A stretch of 37,547 nucleotides of DNA from Candidatus Rokubacteria bacterium RIFCSPLOWO2_02_FULL_73_56 (GTDB lineage Bacteria > Methylomirabilota > Methylomirabilia > Rokubacteriales > CSP1-6). The DNA lies in the NCBI GenBank assembly GCA_001788495.1, contig MGCF01000164.1:2419-39965 (forward strand). Reading direction: 5' to 3'. Shown here in pieces: positions 9,981-16,684 of the stretch (within the stretch, counting starts at the first letter, position 1; every line of letters starts with the position of its first letter). The position numbers and the translations under genes were made by a program. The notes below the pieces were generated by a model. The model searched no databases, was not told the DNA's origin, and saw only the letters and a program-made list of their open reading frames with translations.

Positions 9981-10503
9981 GCCCGGCGCGCGCCGGCCCG
10001 GGGCCGCCCGCCGAGTACGGACCGAGCGTGTCGGCGATGCGCCGCAGGTCGCGCGCCGGCAGGTCCGTGACGACCGTGACCCAGAACTCGCCGCGCCGGA
10101 GGACGAGGTGGTTCGCCGGGCCCTCACGCCACCAGCGCGAGTCGGCGACGCCGCCGAGCGCCTGGCTCGTGGGCGGGTGGGACGGTGCCGGCCCGCCGCG
10201 CCGCTGCGTGAGCGACAGGGAGTGCGCGCCCCGCCAGACGGCCAGGAACGTCGGGTGCGGACCGAGCGTCACGGTCAGGCTCGGCGGGCCCGCGCCGAGC
10301 GTCGCGGGGCGATAGGCCGGGACGAGCGGCGCGAAGCCGAGACGACCTCGCGCCTCCTCCAGGCTCGCCACGCTGAACGGTCCCGGCCGCGTGCCCGGGA
10401 AGATGAGCGGGACGCCGACATGGAGGACCCGGAGCGCGACGAGCACGCCCCCCGCGACCAGCAGGAAGCCCGCGAGCCCCCTCAGCGGGCGTGAAGGGCT
10501 CAC
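9958..10503 (-). CDS. Membrane-anchored protein, possible DUF4367/RseB-like extracytoplasmic domain
   Basis: A 181-residue protein from GTG 10503. One N-terminal membrane segment (GLAGFLLVAGGVLVALRVL) anchors an outer domain. The start of that domain, SVASLEEARGRLGFAPLVPA followed by YRPATLG, resembles the DUF4367 class of anti-sigma-associated extracytoplasmic domains, and the end (GEFWVTVVTDLPARDLRRIA) fits a small beta-rich fold. The assignment is tentative. The gene follows the M56 peptidase gene by 7 nt and is the last of the four-gene minus-strand set, so it may be a partner or substrate of that peptidase. Its 3' end overlaps the regulator gene by 23 bp. Confidence 0.7.
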   Translation of the reverse strand: MSPSRPLRGLAGFLLVAGGVLVALRVLHVGVPLIFPGTRPGPFSVASLEEARGRLGFAPLVPAYRPATLGAGPPSLTVTLGPHPTFLAVWRGAHSLSLTQRRGGPAPSHPPTSQALGGVADSRWWREGPANHLVLRRGEFWVTVVTDLPARDLRRIADTLGPYSAGGPGPARAGLRAPPSG

Positions 10504-10510
10504 CGCGGCC

Positions 10511-11422
10511 TCACACGAGCCACGGCAGGATCGCCACCAGCGTCGCCGCCGCCGTCGCGATCGTGGCGACGGGCAGCGCGTCGTCGTCGAGCCGGTCGTC
10601 GCCGAGCAGCACGTCCGCCCGCCGGCGCAGCGCGGCCCGGGCGGCCACGTCGCGGCGGTCCGTGGACTCGTAGACGGCCAGCAGGGCCCGGGTCAGGGGC
10701 CGGGCGTCCCGCCCGGCCACGGCGGCCGCGTCGCACTCGATCTCCACCTCGAGGCAGTACTCGCGGAAGGTCCAGAGGGCGACGGGGCTGTAGCACTGGA
10801 GCAGCCGGACGGCGAACAGCGCGTGGGAGCGCGCCCAGCGGCCCTGCTGCCAGTGGGCGTGCTCGTGCCGGAGGGCCATCGCCAGCTCGTCATCGCTCAG
10901 GCGGGCGAGCGCGCCGCGGGACACGATCACCCGCGGTCGCCAGGGCCAGCCGCCCGTGGCGAGCAGGAGGGCGTCCGCGCGGCGCAGCGTGACCGCGCAC
11001 CGCTCCCAGCCCGGCAGCCCGCGCGCGAGGCGCGCGAGCGGCTCCGGCGCGTTGTCGCCGCGCGCGCCGGACCGTCGCAGCGCGGGCAGCACCTCCTGCC
11101 AGAGCGTGAGCGCGACCATCGTCAGCCCCACCAGCAGGACGACGTGGGAGACGCGGACGCCGGCGACGAGCGGGATCGCCAGGAGCCGCCCGCTGTCGAG
11201 CCACGCCCGGCGCTCACGGAACTCCAGGCTCGTGCGGCCGGGGATCGCGGCCGTGAGCAGGGGCAGGACGAGCAGCAGGGCGAGCAGGTGGCGCTTGGAG
11301 CGACCGGAGCGGAGCCGGAGCCGCCGGGCCCAGCCGTAGAGGACGACGCCGGCGATCGCCGAGTGGAGCGCCACCTGCCAGAGGAACGACGGCAGGGGGG
11401 CGTACCAGGCGGCCGGGATCAT
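10511..11422 (-). CDS. M56-family (BlaR1-like) membrane zinc metallopeptidase
   Basis: A 303-residue integral membrane protease. Membrane segments are predicted at about 12-30, 45-60 and 88-108, and a fourth hydrophobic stretch ends the protein (ATIATAAATLVAILPWLV). The zinc site is HEHAH (186-190, HExxH form) with the third ligand probably E229 in EIECDAAA. Unlike BlaR1/MecR1 there is no C-terminal penicillin-binding sensor domain, and no BlaI-type repressor gene is adjacent. ATG 11422 overlaps the cytochrome b stop (ATGA), so it is translationally coupled to the redox genes. A role in signal-dependent cleavage of an anchored partner, for example the next gene product, is inferred from family knowledge only. 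Confidence 0.88.
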   Translation of the reverse strand: MIPAAWYAPLPSFLWQVALHSAIAGVVLYGWARRLRLRSGRSKRHLLALLLVLPLLTAAIPGRTSLEFRERRAWLDSGRLLAIPLVAGVRVSHVVLLVGLTMVALTLWQEVLPALRRSGARGDNAPEPLARLARGLPGWERCAVTLRRADALLLATGGWPWRPRVIVSRGALARLSDDELAMALRHEHAHWQQGRWARSHALFAVRLLQCYSPVALWTFREYCLEVEIECDAAAVAGRDARPLTRALLAVYESTDRRDVAARAALRRRADVLLGDDRLDDDALPVATIATAAATLVAILPWLV

Positions 11423-12105
11423 TCCCTCCCGGAGAGCTCGTCGTACTCGAGGGGATGCTCGTGCCGGAGCCGGTCCTTGCGGATCTTGCCGGTGAAGATG
11501 CTCGTGTCCAGCGGGAACACCTCGGGGCTCAGCAGCACCGCGAACAGGTGCCAGACGAGGATGATGAGGAACGCGAGCAGGGCCTCGTAGCTGTGCATGA
11601 CCTTCGCGGCGGGGATCAGCTCCGCGGGCAGCAGGCGGGAGACGGTGATCGGGAAGAACAGCACGAACCCGGTCAGCGCCATGACGACGCCGCCGAACAC
11701 GAGCCCCCAGTACTCGAACTTCTGCCGGTAGTCGTAGCGTCCGAAGCGGGGGGGCGCCTCCGCCCAGCCCAGGCAGTACCGCAGGAAGTCCACGGCGTCG
11801 CGGAAGTCCTTCACGCTCAGCAGCATCGACGGCTTCGTGCGGCCCGCGAGCGCGCCGCCGATCGCCACCGCCAGGTGCGCGACCAGGAGCAGGGAGAAGG
11901 CGATGCCGGCGGCGCGGTGGAGCCAGCGGACCGCGACGACCCCGCCGAGGTGCTCGATGACCCACCGGCTCGCCTCGACGTACGGCCACTTCTGGGGCAT
12001 GCCCGTCAGGAGGAGCACCCCGAACAGCAGGATCACCGAGGCGTGCTGGAAGCGCGCCCAGAACGAGAAGCGGACCACGTACTCGCCGGCGTCGGGACCG
12101 CGCAT
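11419..12105 (-). CDS. Cytochrome b561/formate dehydrogenase gamma-like membrane subunit
   Basis: Di-heme b-type cytochrome moving electrons between the quinone pool and a periplasmic redox partner. The 228 residues start FSFWARFQHASVILLFGVLL and hold four main membrane helices (about 18-35, 62-84, 132-152, 170-193). Candidate heme-ligand histidines lie in them at H21, H63, H77, H171 and H186, consistent with the family. The tail is short and charged. The gene begins 15 nt after the nonaheme cytochrome stop and its own stop overlaps the M56 start. The pair likely forms one quinol-linked complex; direction of electron flow cannot be told from sequence. Confidence 0.88.
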   Translation of the reverse strand: MRGPDAGEYVVRFSFWARFQHASVILLFGVLLLTGMPQKWPYVEASRWVIEHLGGVVAVRWLHRAAGIAFSLLLVAHLAVAIGGALAGRTKPSMLLSVKDFRDAVDFLRYCLGWAEAPPRFGRYDYRQKFEYWGLVFGGVVMALTGFVLFFPITVSRLLPAELIPAAKVMHSYEALLAFLIILVWHLFAVLLSPEVFPLDTSIFTGKIRKDRLRHEHPLEYDELSGRE

Positions 12106-12120
12106 CGGCGGGGCCTCTCC

Positions 12121-13197
12121 TTAGCGTCCCAGCGAGACGCGGTACAGGTGGAGCAGCACCTGCAGCACCAGGCCGATGACGACGAACGGGATGAAGATCT
12201 TGTAGAACAGCTGCACCAGGAACACCAGGGGGGCGTGGCGCAGCGACGGCTCCCAGTGGGAGAGCCAGGCGGCGGGAAAGGCCGGGGAGGCACCGGCGTG
12301 GCACCTGGCGCACGCGGCGGCGACCGACGCCTTCATCGCCTCCGCCCCCCGCAGCCGCGGCGAGGTGATGTCGTGGACGCCGTGGCAGTCGATGCAGGTC
12401 ACGACGACCTGCTGCGGCGCCACGGAGGCGCCGCGCGTGAGCGAGGCGGTGACGCCGTGGAAGTCCGCGAGGTACGTCTGGGCGACCGTCGCGGAGATGC
12501 CGTACTTCGCCATGAGCCGCGCGTCCCCGTGACAGCGGATGCAGATCTGGGGCGAGCCGAGGCGGAACTGCGTGCTGCCCGGCGGCTGGATCTGGTGGTG
12601 GGTGTGGCAGTCGGCGCACGCCGGGACGTCCTGGTTGCCGCCCTCCTCGAGCGCCTTGCCGTGGACGCTCGCCGCGTAGCGGCGGTAGACGTCGCCGTGG
12701 CAGGTCGCGCAGCTGCGGGACACCATCGCGCGCTTCTCGTGGGGGTTCTGGATGGTGTGCGCGCCGTGGCAGTCCGTGCAGACCGGCGCGGCGTCGAGGC
12801 CGCTCTTGAGCAGCTCGTAGTGGACGCTCTCGAGGGTGCGCGTGTACGTATCGAAGTGGCACTTCTTGCAGGTCTCGTAGGAGGCGATCGCGTAGGCGCG
12901 CCGGCTGGCGAAGGTGGCACCGCTCGGATGGTTCTGCTCGTACCGCGCGTGACAGTCCGTGCAGACGAGCTGGGCGCCGTGCACCGACCGGACGAACTCC
13001 TGCGGGTCCACGTGCAGGCGCATCGTCGAGCCGTCCTTGAGCTTCACGGACAGCTGCGTGTCGTCGTGGCAGGCCAGGCAGGCGGCGACGCTCTCCGGGA
13101 GCTTCTCGGGTCCCTTGTCCGGCGGCTTCTGGGCGGGGGCGACGCCGGCGAGCAGGCCGACGAGCAGCACCTGCGCGAGGGCGGCCCAGCCCTTCAT
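12121..13197 (-). CDS. Nine-heme c-type cytochrome with C-terminal membrane anchor
   Basis: A 358-residue secreted multiheme cytochrome. A signal peptide (residues 1-22, ending VAPAQ) is followed by nine CxxCH heme-binding motifs starting at residues 40, 79, 110, 140, 163, 194, 219, 268 and 296 (for example CLACH, CKKCH, CATCH). Spare histidines (SVHG at 71-74 and 177-180, HTHH at 198-201) could be distal ligands. A hydrophobic helix at about 323-352 anchors the C terminus. AAGGAG lies 8 nt before the ATG. The spacing does not match hydroxylamine oxidoreductase or NrfA (no CxxCK), so I call it a cytochrome c3/NapC-NrfH-superfamily-like protein. It is the first gene of the cytochrome-b/M56 operon. 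Confidence 0.9.
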   Translation of the reverse strand: MKGWAALAQVLLVGLLAGVAPAQKPPDKGPEKLPESVAACLACHDDTQLSVKLKDGSTMRLHVDPQEFVRSVHGAQLVCTDCHARYEQNHPSGATFASRRAYAIASYETCKKCHFDTYTRTLESVHYELLKSGLDAAPVCTDCHGAHTIQNPHEKRAMVSRSCATCHGDVYRRYAASVHGKALEEGGNQDVPACADCHTHHQIQPPGSTQFRLGSPQICIRCHGDARLMAKYGISATVAQTYLADFHGVTASLTRGASVAPQQVVVTCIDCHGVHDITSPRLRGAEAMKASVAAACARCHAGASPAFPAAWLSHWEPSLRHAPLVFLVQLFYKIFIPFVVIGLVLQVLLHLYRVSLGR

Positions 13198-13322
13198 CCA
13201 CGCTCCTTCGCGGGCGCGCGGGGGATCAGCGCGCCGGGTTCGCGTTCGCCGGCGGGAGGCCGGGCGGCGCGTGTGCCCGGACCCGCCTCCGACGTGGGGG
13301 CGGGCCCGGCGCGCCGCGTGGC

Positions 13323-13736
13323 CTATTTTGCCGCGTCATGATCGGTGTGGTCCAGCTTCTTGCGGGCGGCCTCGGCCCAGGCATCGGTGTCGGCCGTGGT
13401 CGTGGCCGGCTTCGATCGGCTGAGGAACGCGAGCGACGGCTCCCAGCCCGGCCGGAGCACGCGCACCGCCGCGCGGGTGGCCTCGGCCGCCAGGCGCGTC
13501 GCCTTCTCGGCGAGCAGCCAGCCGACCATCGCGAAGCCGATGAGCGGCAGGAACACGACGAAGGCCAGGCCCAGGATCGGCCCGACGACCAGCAGCGCCA
13601 GCGTCGGCACCCGGTACCAGGTCTCCTCCTCCCTGCCCGGCAGCCGGCCCCGCTCCTGCATGGAGCGGAAGGACAGCTGCCGCACGTTGAAGTACAGCGC
13701 CGGTTCGACCGTCTCCGTTCCCCTGTAGCGCCTCAT
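13323..13736 (-). CDS. Small membrane protein of unknown function
   Basis: A 137-residue protein not recognised. The start ATG 13736 has a strong AAGGAGGG site about 6 nt upstream. A positively charged N-terminal region (MRRYRGTETVEPALYFNVRQ) precedes a long hydrophobic stretch (about 43-76, two close membrane segments around a Pro/Gly turn), then an amphipathic Ala/Arg helix (EKATRLAAEATRAAVRVLRP). The tail is Lys/Asp-rich and ends HTDHDAAK. No Cys and no catalytic motif are seen. It lies upstream of, and in the same direction as, the cytochrome operon with a 125-bp gap. A minus-strand TATCCT (13759-13764) is a possible -10 box. Confidence 0.7.
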   Translation of the reverse strand: MRRYRGTETVEPALYFNVRQLSFRSMQERGRLPGREEETWYRVPTLALLVVGPILGLAFVVFLPLIGFAMVGWLLAEKATRLAAEATRAAVRVLRPGWEPSLAFLSRSKPATTTADTDAWAEAARKKLDHTDHDAAK

Positions 13737-13861
13737 GGCTGACCCTCCTTCTACCGTGAGGATAGGCGACGGGCCCGGGGCCGGCCATCGGGCAGATGCC
13801 CGATCTTTCGCCGGAACGCGCCCGATTTCCGTCCGGCGGACCCCGCAGGGAGCGGTGATGG

Positions 13862-13867
13862 TACACT
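13862..13867 (+). promoter_or_regulatory. Possible extended -10 box of the tRNA-Sec transcription unit
   Basis: TACACT preceded by TGG (extended TGn form). Transcription would begin near 13874, leaving a leader of about 27 nt before the tRNA acceptor stem at 13901. No clear -35 box is present. Confidence 0.35.
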
Positions 13868-13900
13868 CAGAGAGCTTTTCCGGAGCGTAGTTAGAGCCAC

Positions 13901-13998
13901 GGAAGCGTCTAGGAACCCGGTGGGCCTCCCGGACTTCAAATCCGGTGGACCGTTCTAGACAAACGGTCGATGGGTTCGACTCCCATACGCTTCCGCCA
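13901..13998 (+). tRNA. selC: tRNA-Sec (anticodon UCA)
   Basis: Selenocysteine tRNA that reads UGA with SelB. The acceptor stem has 8 bp, GGAAGCGT (13901-13908) with ACGCTTCC (13987-13994), followed by discriminator G and an encoded CCA (13996-13998). The anticodon stem CCGGA/TCCGG (13929-13933, 13941-13945) encloses CTTCAAA with anticodon TCA at 13936-13938. A long variable arm with ACCGTT/AACGGT and a 5-bp T stem (ATGGG/CCCAT) around TTCGACT complete the molecule. The long acceptor stem, long extra arm and TCA anticodon are diagnostic, and selA and selB lie downstream on the same strand. The ATG of the DUF3105 gene begins only 11 nt after CCA. Confidence 0.97.
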
Positions 13999-14009
13999 CG
14001 AGGAGAGGG

Positions 14010-14540
14010 ATGGCGAAGCGGAGCCCGGAGCCCAAGCGGCGGCGCATGCCGCGCCGGCAGCGCCAGGTCCTGGCCGGCGCCGCGGCGGTGGTCGTCGCGG
14101 TGAGCGTGGGCTGGTTCGCCTATCGGGCCGCGGCCAACCTGCCGGGCACGCCGGTGCCCAGCCAGGGCAACCTCCACATCGCGATGGTGACGTCGCCCCA
14201 CGCGCCGTACAACTCCGAGCCGCCGACCTCGGGCCCGCACCTGCCGTACATCGCGCCGTGGGGCGTCCACACGCGGCCGATCCCGCGAGAGCTGCAGGTG
14301 CACAACCTCGAGGACGGCGGCGTGCTCGTGCAGTACGGCTGCGAGTGCCCCGACGTCGTCGCCCGGCTCCGGGCCATCGTGGGACGCTACGACACGCACG
14401 TGATCCTGGCGCCCTCTCCCGGCCTCACGCCCCGGATCGCGCTGACCGCGTGGACCCGGATCGACACGCTGGACGAGCTCGACGAGGGGCGGGTCGTCCG
14501 CTTCATCGAGGCCTTCCGTGGGATCGACCACCACAGGTAG
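14010..14540 (+). CDS. DUF3105 membrane-anchored protein
   Basis: A 176-residue protein with a very basic N terminus (MAKRSPEPKRRRMPRRQRQ), one membrane segment (about 20-45) and an outer DUF3105 domain of unknown function. Recognised marks are HAPYNSEPPTSGPH, WGVHTRPIPRELQVHNLEDG, VLVQYGCECPD and the closing DELDEGRVVRFIEAFRG. Conserved His and the Cys pair in GCEC could bind metal, but this is unproven. AGGAG lies 4 nt before the ATG. It sits directly after tRNA-Sec and overlaps the following lipoprotein gene by 23 nt, making it the first protein of the apparent sel operon. I see no direct evidence for a selenium-related role. Confidence 0.88.
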   Translation: MAKRSPEPKRRRMPRRQRQVLAGAAAVVVAVSVGWFAYRAAANLPGTPVPSQGNLHIAMVTSPHAPYNSEPPTSGPHLPYIAPWGVHTRPIPRELQVHNLEDGGVLVQYGCECPDVVARLRAIVGRYDTHVILAPSPGLTPRIALTAWTRIDTLDELDEGRVVRFIEAFRGIDHHR

Positions 14541-15006
14541 CCTCGCGCTCGCCGGCCTCGCGGCGCTCGGCCTCGCCGGCTGCGGCGGCCTCTACGTGTC
14601 GCCGCTCGCCCCGCCGCCCTACCGCGCCGAGATCCCGGCCGCGTACGACCGGGCGTGGGCCGCGCTCGTGCGCGCGCTGGCGCGGGAGAACGTGCCGCTG
14701 CGCGCGATCGCGCGCGACTCGGGCGTGATCGCCTCCGACGACTTCGTGGCGCCGATCGGCGTGTACGCCGACTGCGGGCGGCTCGGCGACGACCGGGTGG
14801 AGGGCGAGGCGCTCGTGGCGTTCACGATCTTCGTCGAGCGCGACACCCGCACGACGCAGGTCCAGGTCAACGCCAAGATGCGCACGCAGGCGCACCGCAA
14901 GGGCGGGAGCGGCACGCTGCGCCCGACGCCCGTCTACCCGTGCGCGTCGACGGGCCGGTTCGAGGCCAACCTCCTCGACGCCGTGCGGGACCTCGTGAGG
15001 GAGTAG
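14518..15006 (+). CDS. Lipoprotein of unknown function
   Basis: A 162-residue lipoprotein starting at GTG 14518 inside the end of the DUF3105 gene. The signal sequence ends in the lipobox LAGC with the lipidated Cys at residue 22, so it would be processed by the LspA also encoded in this window. The mature part has one alpha/beta domain (YDRAWAALVRALARENVPLR, GVIASDDFV, VEGEALVAFTIFVERDTRTT) resembling the small domains of BamC/NlpB-type or DUF4136-like lipoproteins. This is a loose impression rather than an assignment. Two later Cys (YADCG, YPCAS) may pair. Confidence 0.8.
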   Translation: MGSTTTGSLALAGLAALGLAGCGGLYVSPLAPPPYRAEIPAAYDRAWAALVRALARENVPLRAIARDSGVIASDDFVAPIGVYADCGRLGDDRVEGEALVAFTIFVERDTRTTQVQVNAKMRTQAHRKGGSGTLRPTPVYPCASTGRFEANLLDAVRDLVRE

Positions 15007-15009
15007 GCC

Positions 15010-15294
15010 GTGCCCTCCCGCCTGGCCGACCTGATCCGCAAGGCGCGCCGGCTCTCCGCCGAGCGCGACCGGCTCATCGACGGCCTCGCCCAGGAGTGGG
15101 CGCGCGCGCTCCGCGGGCAGGGGCTGTCGGCCGCCGACCTCGACGAGCTGTGGGCGGGGCTCACCGAGGACGCGGTGCGGCGCGGCCGCGAGCTCGGCGA
15201 GGGCAAGGGGACCGCCCAGGCCTGGCGCCACGAGGCGAGGGAAGTGATCGGCCGCGTCCGCCACAAAGTCGAGGCCGCGCTCCGTGAGCCCTGA
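15010..15294 (+). CDS. Small helical protein of unknown function between lipoprotein and selA
   Basis: A 94-residue cytoplasmic-looking protein from GTG 15010, three bases after the lipoprotein stop, overlapping selA by 11 nt. It is rich in Arg, Glu, Leu and Ala and predicted almost wholly helical (LADLIRKARRLSAERDRLID; SAADLDELWAGLTEDAVRRG), with no Cys and no known motif. Its tight packing on both sides supports expression with selA. Function unknown. Confidence 0.7.
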   Translation: MPSRLADLIRKARRLSAERDRLIDGLAQEWARALRGQGLSAADLDELWAGLTEDAVRRGRELGEGKGTAQAWRHEAREVIGRVRHKVEAALREP

Positions 15295-16684
15295 GCCCGC
15301 GGCCGCGCTCCGCGCGCTCCCGTCCGTGGACCAGCTCGTGCGCCGGCTCGCGGACCGCGCCGAGCTGGCGAAGGTGTCACGGGGGCGCCTCACCGCGCTC
15401 GTCCGCGAGACGCTCGACGCCGAGCGGCAGCGCGTGCTCGCCGAGCGGGCGGCGCCGGCCGACGCCGAGGCGCTCGCCGCCCGCGTCGTCGCGCGCGTCG
15501 CGCACGCCGGCCTCTTCTCCCTCCGCCCGCTGATCAACGCCACCGGCGTCGTGCTCCACACCAACCTGGGGCGCGCGCTGCTGAGCCGCCAGGCGCGCGA
15601 GCGCCTCGAGGCCGTCGCCTCCGCGTACTCGAACCTCGAGCTCGACCTCGCCACGAAGGAGCGCGGCTCGCGCTACGGCCACGTCGAGGCGCTGCTCCGC
15701 CGGCTCACGGGCGCCGAGGCCGCGCTCGTCGTCAACAACAACGCCGCCGCGGTGCTGCTCGCGCTCGAGACGCTCGCCCACGGCAAGGAGGTCGTCGTCT
15801 CGCGCGGCGAGCTGATCGAGATCGGGGGCGAGTTCCGGATCCCCGACATCATGCTGCGGAGCGGCGCGGTGCTCCGCGAGGTGGGCACCACCAACCGCAC
15901 CCACCTGCGCGACTACGCGGAGGCGATCGGCGCGAGCACGGGGCTGCTGCTCAAGGTCCACACCTCGAACTACCGCGTCGTCGGCTTCACCGCCGACGTC
16001 GCCTCGCGCGAGCTCGTCGCGCTCGGCCGCGAGCGCGGCGTCCCCGTCATGGAGGACCTCGGCTCGGGCTCGCTCCTGGACCTCAGGCCGTACGGCTTCC
16101 CGTACGAGCCGACGGTGCCCGAGACCGTCGCCGCCGGCGTGGACCTGGTCTCGTTCTCGGGCGACAAGCTGCTCGGTGGGCCCCAGGCGGGGATCGTGGT
16201 CGGCCGGCGCGAGGTCGTCGCGCGGCTCGAGAAGAACCCGTGGAACCGCGCGCTCCGGATCGACAAGTTCACGATCGCCGGGCTCGAGGCGACGCTCGCG
16301 GCGTACGAGGCGGGCACCGCCCTCCGCACGGTGCCGACGCTCGCGATGCTCACCGAGCCCCTCGCGGCGGTGCGGGGCCGCGCGCGGAGCGTGCTGCGGC
16401 GCCTCGGGGCCGACGCCCGCGCGCGGCTCGCGGCGCGCGTCGCCGAGGACCGCGCCCAGGTGGGCGGCGGCGCGCTCCCCACGGTGGAGCTGCCGACGGC
16501 CGGGCTCGTCGCCGGCGCGAGCCCCGGGGCCGCGCGGCGGCTCGACGCGCTGCTGCGCGGGGGCGACCCGCCGGTCGTCGCCCGGCTGGTGGACGATCGC
16601 CTGTTCCTCGACTGCCGGACCGTGCTGGCGGGCCAGGTCGCGGACCTCGCCCGCCGGCTCGCCGCCGCCGCGTCCGAGCTGTGA
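15284..16684 (+). CDS. selA: L-seryl-tRNA(Sec) selenium transferase
   Basis: PLP enzyme converting seryl-tRNA-Sec to selenocysteinyl-tRNA-Sec using selenophosphate. The 466-residue length is normal for the family. The helical N-terminal tRNA-binding part (about 1-80) is followed by [50 protein letters not shown] and [11 protein letters not shown]. The PLP-binding lysine is K295 in [14 protein letters not shown], the same number as in the E. coli enzyme. The GTG start lies inside the end of the 94-residue gene, and the stop overlaps the selB GTG (GTGA). Selenophosphate synthetase (selD) is needed but not in the window. Confidence 0.97.
   Translation: MSPEPAAALRALPSVDQLVRRLADRAELAKVSRGRLTALVRETLDAERQRVLAERAAPADAEALAARVVARVAHAGLFSLRPLINATGVVLHTNLGRALLSRQARERLEAVASAYSNLELDLATKERGSRYGHVEALLRRLTGAEAALVVNNNAAAVLLALETLAHGKEVVVSRGELIEIGGEFRIPDIMLRSGAVLREVGTTNRTHLRDYAEAIGASTGLLLKVHTSNYRVVGFTADVASRELVALGRERGVPVMEDLGSGSLLDLRPYGFPYEPTVPETVAAGVDLVSFSGDKLLGGPQAGIVVGRREVVARLEKNPWNRALRIDKFTIAGLEATLAAYEAGTALRTVPTLAMLTEPLAAVRGRARSVLRRLGADARARLAARVAEDRAQVGGGALPTVELPTAGLVAGASPGAARRLDALLRGGDPPVVARLVDDRLFLDCRTVLAGQVADLARRLAAAASEL

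Noticed and set aside
10511-13201. An 896-codon minus-strand frame apparently fusing a cytochrome with the M56 peptidase
   Set aside because: Only the section from ATG 11422 onward is real protein; upstream it is out of frame with the cytochrome genes.
13282-13304. Hairpin CCCGCC/GGCGGG as a terminator between the small membrane protein and the cytochrome operon
   Set aside because: A 6-bp GC stem with an 11-nt loop and no U-tract is expected by chance in such sequence.
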